A DNA stretch of 64,000 nucleotides from Chitiniphilus shinanonensis DSM 23277 (GTDB taxonomy: Bacteria > Pseudomonadota > Gammaproteobacteria > Burkholderiales > Chitinibacteraceae), in NCBI RefSeq assembly GCF_000374805.1, contig NZ_KB895343.1:95660-159659 (forward strand). The letters are read 5' to 3'. Each line of letters opens with the position of its first letter. Within the stretch, counting starts at the first letter, position 1. Positions 37,861 to 45,748 of this stretch are shown here, one piece after another. A program made the position numbers and the translations under genes. The notes below the pieces were generated by a model that saw nothing but the letters and a program-made list of their open reading frames with translations, was not told the DNA's origin and did not search any database.

Positions 37861-38799
37861 TTACTTGGTCACCAGTTCCAGCGGCACGGGGATGTTCTTT
37901 TCCACCGGCTTGCCGTCGATCACCAGGCGCGCGGCCTCCACGCCCATCTTGCCGATCAGGTCCGGCTTCTGCTGCACGGTGGCGGCCATCTGTCCGGCCT
38001 TCACGGCGGCCACGGCGTCGGCGGTGGCGTCGAAGCCCACCACGACCACGTTCTTCAGGCCGGCGGCCTCGATGGCCTTGAGCGCACCCAGCGCCATCTC
38101 GTCGTTGTGCGCGAACACGCCCTGCACGTCCTTGTTGCCTTGCAGGATGTTCTCCATCACCGACAGGCCCTTGGCGCGGTCGAAGTCGGCGGGCTGCTTG
38201 GCCACCAGCTTGACGTCGGCCTTGCCGTCCACCACCGAGTGGAAGCCCTCGCCGCGTTCGCGCGCGGCGGACGAGCCGGGCAGCCCTTCCAGTTCCACCA
38301 CGTTGCCCTTGCCGCCGATGCGGTCGAGCAGGAAGTCGGCCGCCATCTTGCCGCCGGCCTTGTTGTCGGAGGCGATGTGCGCGGTGACTTCGGCGCCGTT
38401 CACGCTGCGGTCGAGCGAGATCACGGCGATGCCCGCCGCGGTGGCCTGCTTGACCACGTTGGCGACCGCGTCCGAATCGGTGGGGTTGATCAGGATCACT
38501 CGCACCTTCTTCTGGATCAGGTCTTCCACGCTGGCGATCTGTTTGGCCGGGTCGTCCTGCGCATCGACGCTGATCAGCGAGATGCCGGCGGCCTTGGCTT
38601 CCTTCTCGGCCCCATCGCGCAGGCTGACGAAGAAGGGGTTGTTCAGGGTGGAGATCGACAGGCCCACCGTGTTGCCGGTGGCCGCCGCGGGCGCGGAGGC
38701 GCCGCCGGCTGCCTGCTGGGTATCCGGCCCCTGCTTGGAGCAGGCGACGAGCCCGATGGCCAGCAGGCCGGCGAGCAGGGAGGGGATCAGACGTTTCAT
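37861..38799 (-). CDS. rbsB: Ribose ABC transporter substrate-binding protein
   Basis: A 312-residue SBP family 2 receptor for ribose. Start 38799 gives MKRLIPSLLAGLLAIGLVAC: a lipoprotein signal with lipobox LVAC, so this RbsB is predicted to be lipid-anchored instead of freely periplasmic as in E. coli. The mature protein shows VGLSISTLNNPFFVSLRDGA, ISLDRSVNGAEVTAHIASDN and VFAHNDEMALGAL, the pentose-binding hallmark segments. An Ala/Gly linker follows the lipid Cys. Works with rbsC and rbsA upstream. Confidence 0.93.
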   Translation of the reverse strand: MKRLIPSLLAGLLAIGLVACSKQGPDTQQAAGGASAPAAATGNTVGLSISTLNNPFFVSLRDGAEKEAKAAGISLISVDAQDDPAKQIASVEDLIQKKVRVILINPTDSDAVANVVKQATAAGIAVISLDRSVNGAEVTAHIASDNKAGGKMAADFLLDRIGGKGNVVELEGLPGSSAARERGEGFHSVVDGKADVKLVAKQPADFDRAKGLSVMENILQGNKDVQGVFAHNDEMALGALKAIEAAGLKNVVVVGFDATADAVAAVKAGQMAATVQQKPDLIGKMGVEAARLVIDGKPVEKNIPVPLELVTK

Positions 38800-38869
38800 G
38801 GTTCGACTCCTCGATGGAGGTTGGTTTGTATGCCCGGGGGAGGGCCTGTTCACTGCGGAAACGATACGG

Positions 38870-39808
38870 TTACTTCTTGCCGCTGCGGTCGAGCAGGACC
38901 GCCAGCAGGATCACGCTGCCCTTGATGACCTGTTGATAGAACGACGACACGCCCAGCAGGTTGAGGCCGTTGTTCAGCACGCCGATCAGCAGCACCCCGA
39001 CCAGCGTGCCGAAAATCCAGCCGCGCCCGCCGGCTAGGCTGGTGCCGCCCAGCACCACCGCGGCGATGGCGTCCAGCTCGTAGCCCATGCCGGCGGTGGG
39101 TTGCGCCGAGTTCAGCCGGGAAGTCAGCACCATGCCGGCCATGGCGGCCATCGCGCCGGAGATGGTGTACACGCCGATCTGCACCCGGTTGGTCTTCACC
39201 CCGGACAGCATCGCCGCCTCGGCATTGCCGCCGGTGGCATAGACATGGCGGCCGAACACGGTCTTCTTCAGTACGAACCAGAACAGCGCGAACATCAGCA
39301 GCGTCCAGACCACCGGGATCGGCACCAGGCCGGCGAGGTAACCGCCGCCCAGCATCGAGAAGAAGTCGCTCTGGAAGCCGGTGATCGGGCTGCCGTTGGA
39401 GAACACCAGCGACAGGCCGCGCAGCACGGTCATCATGCCCAGCGTGGCAATGAACGGCGCCACCTTACCCTTGGCCACCACCAGCCCGTTGACGCAGCCC
39501 ATGACGGCGCCGGACAGCACGCCGACCAGCGTGGCGAGGATGGGGTCGTAGCCCGCGCGCATCATCATCGCGGTGAACACCGATGCCAGCGCCAGGATGG
39601 AGCCGACCGACAGATCGATGCCGCCGAGCAGGATCACCAGCGTCATGCCGAAGGCGATCAGCGCGTTGATCGATACCTGGCGCAGCACGTTCATCAGGTT
39701 GCCGACCGACAGGAAATCCGGACTCATGAAGGCGAGGCCGGCACAGACCAGCAGCAGCGCGAGGAACGGGCCGAGTTTTTGCAGCGTGGCTTTTTGTTGC
39801 GGAGTCAT
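38870..39808 (-). CDS. rbsC: Ribose ABC transporter permease
   Basis: A 312-residue inner-membrane permease with eight to ten helices. MTLVILLGGIDLSVGSILAL and YELDAIAAVVLGGTSLAGGRG (EAA-like loop contacting the ATPase) are characteristic of the RbsC/AraH family. ATG 39808. Seventeen bases after rbsA; 70 bases before rbsB. Confidence 0.95.
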   Translation of the reverse strand: MTPQQKATLQKLGPFLALLLVCAGLAFMSPDFLSVGNLMNVLRQVSINALIAFGMTLVILLGGIDLSVGSILALASVFTAMMMRAGYDPILATLVGVLSGAVMGCVNGLVVAKGKVAPFIATLGMMTVLRGLSLVFSNGSPITGFQSDFFSMLGGGYLAGLVPIPVVWTLLMFALFWFVLKKTVFGRHVYATGGNAEAAMLSGVKTNRVQIGVYTISGAMAAMAGMVLTSRLNSAQPTAGMGYELDAIAAVVLGGTSLAGGRGWIFGTLVGVLLIGVLNNGLNLLGVSSFYQQVIKGSVILLAVLLDRSGKK

Positions 39809-39825
39809 GGCGGTTGCTCTCTTGT

Positions 39826-41307
39826 TCAGTTGTTGCCGGTGGCGGCGGTCATGATGGTTTCCTGCGTGGCGCTGGCGGCGTCGAAGATGCCGGCCTGCCG
39901 GCCCTGGTGCATCACCAGGATGCGGTCGCTCATCGCCAGCACCTCGGGCAGTTCGGACGACACCATCACGATGGCCACCCCGGCGGCGGCCAGGCGGTTG
40001 ATGATGTGGTAGATCTCGGCCTTGCCGCCGACGTCCACGCCGCGGGTGGGCTCGTCCAGCAGCAGCACCTTGGGAGGCTTGGCCAGCCACTTGGCGAACA
40101 CCACCTTCTGCTGGTTGCCGCCCGACAGCGATTTCACGTCCAGCTCCGCGTCGCGGGTGCGGATGTGCAGTTCGTCCACCAGCCGGGCCACCGCCTCGCT
40201 TTCCGAGCGGCCGTTGACCACGCCGCCGTGGGCGTACTGGGCCAGGTGGACCAGCGTGGCGTTCTCGCGCACCGACATGCCGAGCACCAGGCCCTGGCTC
40301 TTGCGATCCTCGGTGACGAAGCCGACGCCGGCGGCGATGGCCTGCGATGGCGTGCGCGCGGTCAGCGGTTGGCCGTCCAGCGAGACTTCGCCGTGGGTGC
40401 GGCGGTTGACGCCGAACAGTGTCTTGAGGATTTCGCTGCGGCCCGCGCCCATCAGACCGGCGATGCCCAGCACTTCGCCGGCGCGCACCTCGAAACCAAT
40501 GCCGGCGATGTTGCCCTGGTCGGCCAGATCGCTGACCGCCAGCCGCACCGCGCCGATCTCGACCTCGCGCTTGGGAAAGCGATCGCCCAGCTCGCGGCCG
40601 ACCATCAGCCGCACGATCTCGTCGAAGCCGGTCTCGGCGATCACCCGCTCGCCGACGAACTGGCCGTCGCGCAACACCGAAATCTTGTCGCAGATGCGGA
40701 AAATCTCTTCCATGCGGTGCGACACGTAGACGATGGCCACGCCCTTGGCCTTGAGATCGGTCATGATGCCGAACAGCTTTTCGATCTCGCGTTCGGTGAG
40801 CGCGGCGGTGGGCTCGTCCATGATCAGCACCTGCGCGTTCAGCGACAGCGCCTTGGCGATCTCCACCATCTGCTGCTGGCCGATGGACAACTTGCCCGCC
40901 TCGCCGTCCGGGTCGATCTGCGTCGCGCCCACCAGCGCCAGCCAGCGGCGCGCCTCCTCGCGCATGCGGCCGCTGTCGATCACGCCGAAGCGGCGCGGCT
41001 CGCGGGCCAGGAACATGTTCTCCATCACCGACAACTGCGGGATCAGGTTCAGTTCCTGGTGGATGATGGCGATGCCCAGGTGCTCGGAATCGGTGGTGGA
41101 GCGGATCTGCACCGCGTGGCCGTCCACCTCGATGCTGCCGGCGTCGGCCTGGTAGACCCCGCACAGGATTTTCATCAGCGTGGATTTGCCGGCGCCGTTC
41201 TCGCCCATCAGCGCGTGGATCTCGCCCGCTTGCAGCGCGAAATCCACGCCTTCCAGCACCTTCACCGGCCCGAAGGCCTTGCTGATGCCGCTCATCTTGA
41301 TCTGCAT
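39826..41307 (-). CDS. rbsA: Ribose ABC transporter ATP-binding protein
   Basis: A 493-residue double ATPase energising ribose import. First half: Walker A GENGAGKST, signature LSIGQQQMVEIAKAL, Walker B VLIMDEPTAAL. Second half: degenerate Walker A GLMGAGRSE, signature LSGGNQQKVVFAKWL, VLLLDEPTRGVDVG. The degenerate second site is normal for sugar ATPases of the RbsA/MglA class. ATG 41307, 96 bases after rbsD. Confidence 0.95.
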   Translation of the reverse strand: MQIKMSGISKAFGPVKVLEGVDFALQAGEIHALMGENGAGKSTLMKILCGVYQADAGSIEVDGHAVQIRSTTDSEHLGIAIIHQELNLIPQLSVMENMFLAREPRRFGVIDSGRMREEARRWLALVGATQIDPDGEAGKLSIGQQQMVEIAKALSLNAQVLIMDEPTAALTEREIEKLFGIMTDLKAKGVAIVYVSHRMEEIFRICDKISVLRDGQFVGERVIAETGFDEIVRLMVGRELGDRFPKREVEIGAVRLAVSDLADQGNIAGIGFEVRAGEVLGIAGLMGAGRSEILKTLFGVNRRTHGEVSLDGQPLTARTPSQAIAAGVGFVTEDRKSQGLVLGMSVRENATLVHLAQYAHGGVVNGRSESEAVARLVDELHIRTRDAELDVKSLSGGNQQKVVFAKWLAKPPKVLLLDEPTRGVDVGGKAEIYHIINRLAAAGVAIVMVSSELPEVLAMSDRILVMHQGRQAGIFDAASATQETIMTAATGNN

Positions 41308-41403
41308 GTTTTCGACTCCTTGCCGGCGCGCTCGTCCCGGCGCGTCCGGATCGGCGCATTGCGTCGCGCCCGCCGCCGCGCCACGCGGCGGGCGTGGGCG
41401 CGC

Positions 41404-41802
41404 CTAGAAGATCACGCCGGAATACAGCACCACATTGGCGTAGGGCGTGGCCTCGCCGGTACGGATCACCGCCTTGGCCTGCTGCGTCAGCGCCTTGAAC
41501 TGTTCGTGCGGCACGAACTCCACCTGCACGTTCTCGCGCGCCAGCGACGACGCGCGCTCGGCCACCTCGGCGTTGTGGTCCAGGCATTCGTTGGCGAACA
41601 CCGCGCGTTCCACCTTGAGGTCGGCCAGCACCGTCTCCAGCACGTGCAGAAAGCGCGGCACGCCCATCTTCAGCGACAGGTCGATGCATTCCACCCCCGG
41701 CGGAATCGGCAGGCCGCAGTCGGCAATGACGATGCAGTCGGTGTGGCCCATGCCTGCCAGCACGCGGCTGATGTCGCGGTTCAGGTGTCCGGTCTTCTTC
41801 AT
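41404..41802 (-). CDS. rbsD: D-ribose pyranase
   Basis: A 132-residue enzyme converting the imported pyranose form of ribose to the furanose used by the kinase. MKKTGHLNRDISRVLAGMGH, the His-Asp in IVIADCGLPIP, and the final TPYANVVLYSGVIF are diagnostic. Its start overlaps the rbsK stop (ATGA). Confidence 0.95.
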   Translation of the reverse strand: MKKTGHLNRDISRVLAGMGHTDCIVIADCGLPIPPGVECIDLSLKMGVPRFLHVLETVLADLKVERAVFANECLDHNAEVAERASSLARENVQVEFVPHEQFKALTQQAKAVIRTGEATPYANVVLYSGVIF

Positions 41803-42689
41803 GCTTGTGCTCCGAGGAAGGCTTGCAGCTCGGCCAGCGTGGGCATGCCGCCCTGCGCGCCGGGCTTGGTCACCGACAGCGCGCCGGCCGCGCAGGCGTG
41901 GCGGATCGCCTCCGCCAGCCCCAGGTGCCAGAACGCCGCCAGCGCGCCGTTGAAGGTGTCGCCGGCGCCGGTGGTATCCACCGGCTTGACCGGGAAGGCA
42001 GGCTGGCGCCGCACCGCACCGTTGGCCTCGGTATAGAAGGCGCCTTGCGATCCCTTGGTCATCACCACGTGGCCGGGCAGGGCGCCCAGCAGCGCCTGCC
42101 AATCGGCATCCGGCTGGCCGAGCGCGCTAGCGAGTTCGAATTCGTTGGGGGTGAGCAGCGTGCATTGCGCCAGCAGGGCATCGGACAGGCGGGTGGCGGG
42201 CGCGGGATTGAGCACGAAGGGCTTGCCGTGGCGCGCCGCCAGCGCCGCCGCGTGTTCGACGGTGGGCAGCGGGGTTTCCAACTGCGCCAGCACCACCTCG
42301 GCGTCGGCGAAGGCGGCTTCGGCGGCGTCCAGGTCGGCCGGGGTCAGCAGGGCGTTGGCCCCCGGCACCACGATGATGGCGTTGTCGGCCTGGCACAGGG
42401 TGATCGCGGCGATGCCGGTGGCCGCATCGCTGCTGCCGATCCAGCGGGTGTCGATGCCTTCGGCCTGCAGGCCCGCCACCAGCTGTTGCCCGAACGCATC
42501 CTTGCCGACCCGTCCCAGCATCGTCACCTGGGCACCCAGCCGTGCCGCGGCGACCGCCTGGTTGGCCCCCTTGCCGCCGGGGTGAGTGGCGAAGCCTTGT
42601 CCGAACAACGTTTCGCCGAGCCGGGGAAAGGTGGCGGTTTCCACCACCAGATCCATATTGATGCTGCCTACCACCAGAACCTTGGTCAT
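41799..42689 (-). CDS. rbsK: Ribokinase
   Basis: First gene of the ribose operon; 296-residue PfkB kinase making ribose 5-phosphate. VVGSINMDLVV and HPGGKGANQAVAAARLG form the sugar site, and VDTTGAGDTFNGALAA holds the catalytic Asp and anion hole. ATG 42689 has AAGGAAGG upstream. The order K-D-A-C-B differs from the E. coli DACBKR order. Confidence 0.95.
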   Translation of the reverse strand: MTKVLVVGSINMDLVVETATFPRLGETLFGQGFATHPGGKGANQAVAAARLGAQVTMLGRVGKDAFGQQLVAGLQAEGIDTRWIGSSDAATGIAAITLCQADNAIIVVPGANALLTPADLDAAEAAFADAEVVLAQLETPLPTVEHAAALAARHGKPFVLNPAPATRLSDALLAQCTLLTPNEFELASALGQPDADWQALLGALPGHVVMTKGSQGAFYTEANGAVRRQPAFPVKPVDTTGAGDTFNGALAAFWHLGLAEAIRHACAAGALSVTKPGAQGGMPTLAELQAFLGAQA

Positions 42690-42721
42690 CTTGCCTTCCT
42701 TTGGCGCGTTGCCCGGCACTG

Positions 42722-42736
42722 GCACCAAGTTGGTGC
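42722..42736. promoter_or_regulatory. Palindromic operator candidate in the rbs leader
   Basis: GCACCAA-G-TTGGTGC is a perfect 7 bp inverted repeat about 33 bases before the rbsK start and downstream of the predicted promoter. It could bind the LacI-type repressor or form a short mRNA hairpin. Confidence 0.4.
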
Positions 42737-42755
42737 TGTAGCGCCCTATCGGGCT

Positions 42756-42813
42756 TGCTAAATCGTAATCAGCAGATGGAATTCTTTATAACAGAGGAAT
42801 GTAGTTTTTGGAA
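42756..42813 (-). promoter_or_regulatory. Promoter of the ribose operon with overlapping operator candidate
   Basis: On the minus strand: -35 TTCCAA (42808-42813), 17-base spacer, -10 TATAAA (42785-42790), predicted start near 42778. Immediately downstream TGCTAAATCGTAATCAGCA (42756-42774) is an imperfect palindrome with TGCT.A.T arms, placed as expected for a LacI-family operator. The 240 bases from here to the tRNA promoter hold no supported gene. Confidence 0.5.
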
Positions 42814-43012
42814 CGGCACTACGTGGTTTACCTTATGAGCCGTTTTGGTGCGGCGGTAGCGGGGGATACATCCCCCGCCACGGCATGCGGTGAGGTAGTT
42901 ATGCGCATGGACCGCCGCGCCGATGACGACAGCGTCATGGATGAGCGGACGAATGGGGGAAGACCCCAAAATTGGCTGACGTGGGTCGTCAAAAAAAGCC
43001 CGGGGATGGCTC

Positions 43013-43041
43013 TTGGCAAGGCGAACCGCCTGGCGTATAGT
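43013..43041 (+). promoter_or_regulatory. Promoter of the tRNA-Ser gene
   Basis: -35 TTGGCA (43013-43018), exactly 17 bases, -10 TATAGT (43036-43041). Start predicted near 43048, eight bases before the mature tRNA. A GC-rich discriminator follows, as usual for stable RNA genes. Confidence 0.7.
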
Positions 43042-43055
43042 TCGGCCTCCACTGC

Positions 43056-43146
43056 GGAGAGGTGGATGAGTGGTTTAAGTCGCACGCCTGGAAAGCGTGT
43101 ATAGGTTAATAGCCTATCGGGGGTTCGAATCCCCCCCTCTCCGCCA
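43056..43146 (+). tRNA. tRNA-Ser (anticodon GGA)
   Basis: A 91-base class II tRNA. Acceptor arm GGAGAGG pairs with CCTCTCC, followed by G and encoded CCA. Anticodon loop CTGGAAA between CACGC and GCGTG has GGA at 43090-43092. A long variable arm (TATAGGTTAATAGCCTA) and T-arm GGGGGTTCGAATCCCCC complete the serine tRNA pattern. Reads UCC/UCU codons. Own promoter and terminator. Confidence 0.97.
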
Positions 43147-43154
43147 GAGAACAC

Positions 43155-43184
43155 AAAAAAGCCCTGAGCAATTCAGGGCTTTTT
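43155..43184 (+). terminator. Terminator of the tRNA-Ser gene
   Basis: AAAAAGCCCTGA-GCAAT-TCAGGGCTTTTT, a 12 bp stem nine bases after the CCA end. Works in both directions. Confidence 0.9.
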
Positions 43185-43285
43185 GCTTTTGCGCCGCTGG
43201 CCGGACACCGGATGTCATTCTGCGTTCCTTCCGGCGTACCACCTCGCGCCTCATGATGGGCTGAACCTGCGCGGCGCCCCGGGCC

Positions 43286-43627
43286 TCACGCCTTCTTGAC
43301 GAACTCCGACTTGAGCTGCATGGCGCCGATGCCTTCGATGCGGCAGTCGATGTCGTGATCGCCCTCGACCAGGCGGATACCCTTCACCTTGGTGCCGACC
43401 TTGACCACCAGCGACGAGCCCTTGACCTTCAGATCCTTGATGACCGTGATGCTGTCACCGTCGTTGAGCACATTGCCGTAGGCGTCGCGCACGAGGCGCT
43501 GCGCTTCGGCTTCGGGCGCATCCGACCCCGGCGCCCATTCGTGGCCGCATTCGGGGCACAGGTAAAGGGCGCCATCCTGATAGGTATAGGGGGATTGGCA
43601 TTGTGGACAGGGGGGAAGGGTACTCAC
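43286..43627 (-). CDS. yjdM: YjdM/PhnA-type zinc-ribbon protein
   Basis: A 113-residue protein with an N-terminal zinc ribbon ([15 protein letters not shown] ... LCPECGHEW) and the C-terminal PhnA domain ([20 protein letters not shown] ... [20 protein letters not shown]). GTG 43627 has AAGGAG seven bases upstream. Named after the E. coli phn region; the early claim of phosphonoacetate hydrolase activity does not apply to this group, and function is unclear. Confidence 0.93.
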   Translation of the reverse strand: MSTLPPCPQCQSPYTYQDGALYLCPECGHEWAPGSDAPEAEAQRLVRDAYGNVLNDGDSITVIKDLKVKGSSLVVKVGTKVKGIRLVEGDHDIDCRIEGIGAMQLKSEFVKKA

Positions 43628-43746
43628 GGACGATCTCCTTGGAGTTGAGGCACAATGGACGCAAGCGCGGCATGCGGTGGATGCTGCGTGCGCAATGTGC
43701 ATTGGATTACAATTCAACGCACATCAACTCAGAGTGTGTGCGAACG

Positions 43747-43935
43747 ATGGAAGCCAAGACCGCGCGCCTGACGGTGCTGATCGATCCGGCCAAGAAAAAG
43801 GCCTTCGAGGATCTGTGTGCTGCCCAGGACCTCAATACTTCCCAGGTGGTCCGCCAACTGATCCGCGATTACCTTGCCAAGCATGGCGTCGAGTACGGCG
43901 ATGCCGCGTCGCGCGCCAACCCCCGCGTGAAATAG
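43747..43935 (+). CDS. Ribbon-helix-helix protein, 62 residues
   Basis: MEAKTARLTVLIDPAKKKAF (strand and first helix) and TSQVVRQLIRDYLAKHGVEY (second helix) make a CopG/MetJ-type ribbon-helix-helix unit. Such small proteins are repressors or antitoxins; no toxin gene is next to it. ATG 43747. Divergent from yjdM with a 119-base AT-richer gap. It converges with the spermidine-synthase-like gene three bases away. Confidence 0.8.
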   Translation: MEAKTARLTVLIDPAKKKAFEDLCAAQDLNTSQVVRQLIRDYLAKHGVEYGDAASRANPRVK

Positions 43936-43938
43936 CCG

Positions 43939-44778
43939 CTAGGCGCCTCGTCTGCGACGTTGCGCGTCGAAGGCCTCGACCACCTGTTCCGCCTGGGCAT
44001 ACAGCTGCCGGTTGACGATCAGCCGGCGCGCGTATTGGCCGAACTGGTAGCCGGTCACTGTTTCCAGCAGCGCGCCCTGCGCCAGTACCACTTCGTCCGG
44101 GGTCTGGCGCAGTTGTCCCGAAGGACTGGCCAGCACGATGTAGTTGGCGCTGTCTTCCGCCCGGATCACCACCACCTGATCCGCGAACGCCTTGCACAGG
44201 CGGTGAATGTAGATCCCCGCGTTGTCGTCGGTGCCCAGCAGATTGAATACCGCCACCCCGTTCGGCGTCAGGCAGTCCAGGCAGCCCCGGTAGAAGGCCT
44301 CGGTGCACAACGATGGATGGATGCCGCGACTGTCGAAGCCGTCGACCAGCAGGACGTCGACATCGGCATGCCGCCGTCGCAGGTAGTCGGCACCGTCCGC
44401 GCAGACCACCTGGAAGCGCTCGTCGTCCGGCGGCACGTGAAACTGGTCCCGCAGCGCGATGACGCGCGCGTCGATCTCGCAGACCGTGGTCGCCGTGCCG
44501 GGCAGCGCGTGATAACAGTACTTGGCGAGCGATCCGCCGCCCAGCCCCACCATCACCACCTGCCCGGGATCGGGCACGAAGAGCCGGAACGCCAGCATGC
44601 TGCGGGTGTAGCTCAGCACCAGATGCAGCGGGTCCTTGAGCGCCATCCTGCTCTGGATGGCCGTCAGGTCGAATTGCAGCGTGCGATGGCCGGCGCCTTG
44701 TACCACGCAGGGCGCCATCTGCCCCGGATGCGCCAGGCCGGCCTGGTCGAGCAATGCGCGATGAATCGGCAGGGTCAT
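43939..44778 (-). CDS. Spermidine-synthase-like methyltransferase-fold protein
   Basis: A 279-residue protein. VVMVGLGGGSLAKYCYHALP is the nucleotide-binding loop, TVCEIDARVIALRDQF holds the acidic residue contacting the ribose and VDVLLVDGFDSRG the Asp-containing motif. This resembles the SpeE superfamily, though polyamine-site residues are not obviously conserved, so it may use another substrate. Overlaps the upstream 91-residue gene by four bases (ATGA). Confidence 0.8.
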   Translation of the reverse strand: MTLPIHRALLDQAGLAHPGQMAPCVVQGAGHRTLQFDLTAIQSRMALKDPLHLVLSYTRSMLAFRLFVPDPGQVVMVGLGGGSLAKYCYHALPGTATTVCEIDARVIALRDQFHVPPDDERFQVVCADGADYLRRRHADVDVLLVDGFDSRGIHPSLCTEAFYRGCLDCLTPNGVAVFNLLGTDDNAGIYIHRLCKAFADQVVVIRAEDSANYIVLASPSGQLRQTPDEVVLAQGALLETVTGYQFGQYARRLIVNRQLYAQAEQVVEAFDAQRRRRGA

Positions 44779-45050
44779 TCCGCAGCTTTACGAAGGAAGT
44801 AGGTCTGGCGATCCGGGTTGCGCACGATGACGTAGCGCGGGGTGAAGCCCAGGGCGCCGTACAGGATGTCGTAGCCGATTGCTTCGAGATCGGCGCGGGT
44901 GCATTCGAGCTCCAGCTCGATTGTCTCGGCCGAAACCGCTTCGGTGCGGCATATCAGTTGATGCGCAGTGATCTGTTCGATCAGACGCGATTGCCAATCC
45001 GCCTGGCCGTGAAGGCCGATGACCCGGAGTCCGTAACGTTGAATCTGCAT
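44775..45050 (-). CDS. Hypothetical protein, 91 residues, coupled to the SpeE-like gene
   Basis: ATG 45050 (MQIQRYGLRVIGLHGQADW) is chosen because a TATAAT box lies at 45088-45093 on this strand and would start transcription near 45081, ruling out the in-frame ATG at 45089. The product alternates strands and helices (AETIELELECTRADLEAIGY, TPRYVIVRNPDR) and has no membrane segment. Its stop overlaps the start of the SpeE-like gene, so the two probably act together. Family not recognised. Confidence 0.65.
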   Translation of the reverse strand: MQIQRYGLRVIGLHGQADWQSRLIEQITAHQLICRTEAVSAETIELELECTRADLEAIGYDILYGALGFTPRYVIVRNPDRQTYFLRKAAE

Positions 45051-45087
45051 CGGTGACGTTGCCGTGCCGGAGGAATATGTGCGAAAC

Positions 45088-45093
45088 ATTATA
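45088..45093 (-). promoter_or_regulatory. -10 box for the 91-residue/SpeE-like pair
   Basis: A perfect TATAAT on the minus strand; the -35 region is weak. Nearby GTTCATGAAC (45115-45124) is a perfect 10-base palindrome in the 257-base gap before the divergent BLUF gene, possibly an operator. No other gene is seen in that gap. Confidence 0.4.
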
Positions 45094-45307
45094 ATGCAAT
45101 GTGTGTTGATGTATGTTCATGAACAAAGCAAAATAACGTCCGGTTATCACTTTCGATCAAGTGCGGCGTAAGGGTTCCTGCCTGCGGCGCATACCATGGC
45201 GGACGCCGCCCACGACCGCACGGCGGTTGCGGGCCATGGGGTGTCGAACGGCCGGGAACCGACGGGCCCCAGACGCTTTGGCGAGTGCACTTTCCAACCG
45301 GGTTGAT

Positions 45308-45727
45308 ATGTATCGATACCTTTATCTCAGTGATGTCAGCCCTGAGTTCGAGCCCTATCAGATGGGCATGCTGGCCCAGCGGGCCAGGGCCAAGAACCAG
45401 CGGCTGAACATCACCGGCCTGCTCCTGTTCGATGGCCTGCATTTCTGCCAGTACCTGGAAGGGGCGAAAGGGGATGTGCAGCAGCTGATGCGCGTGATTG
45501 AGCGGGATCCGCGACACTGCAACCTTCGGTTATTGGGAGAAGGGCTCAGCACTCGGCCGCGACGACTGTCCGATGAAGGCTTGTTCGTGGGTTACAGCAC
45601 CGATGCCGCCTTTCTGCCCGGGCTGGCCGAGGGGATGGCCGGCATGGACCAGGTGGTGGCGCAGATCTGGGAGGCGCTGCCGCGGCTCGACGTGGACCAA
45701 TCGGCCGACTGGAACCGGCCGGCGTAG
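45308..45727 (+). CDS. BLUF-domain blue-light sensor
   Basis: A 139-residue protein consisting mainly of one FAD-binding BLUF domain. YRYLYLSDVSPEFEP carries the flavin-contacting Tyr (Y6), NITGLLLFDGLHFCQYLEG the key Gln (Q48), and VIERDPRHCNLRLLGEG the usual downstream helix and strand. BLUF proteins sense blue light by a hydrogen-bond change at the flavin. There is no fused output domain, so it must act through a partner; the convergent GGDEF gene 21 bases away is a candidate by position only. ATG 45308. Confidence 0.92.
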   Translation: MYRYLYLSDVSPEFEPYQMGMLAQRARAKNQRLNITGLLLFDGLHFCQYLEGAKGDVQQLMRVIERDPRHCNLRLLGEGLSTRPRRLSDEGLFVGYSTDAAFLPGLAEGMAGMDQVVAQIWEALPRLDVDQSADWNRPA

Positions 45728-45748
45728 CATCGCGCCGGCCAGGCCCGG

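Noticed and set aside
39814..42036. 740-codon plus-strand frame
   Set aside because: Antisense of rbsA, rbsD and rbsK, which are all intact and recognisable.
42808..43104. Plus-strand 98-codon frame over the tRNA-Ser promoter
   Set aside because: It runs into the tRNA, lacks a ribosome site and resembles no family.
42828..43154. Minus-strand reading frame beginning with GEGGIRTPDRL
   Set aside because: This is the well-known spurious protein made by translating the antisense of tRNA-Ser genes.
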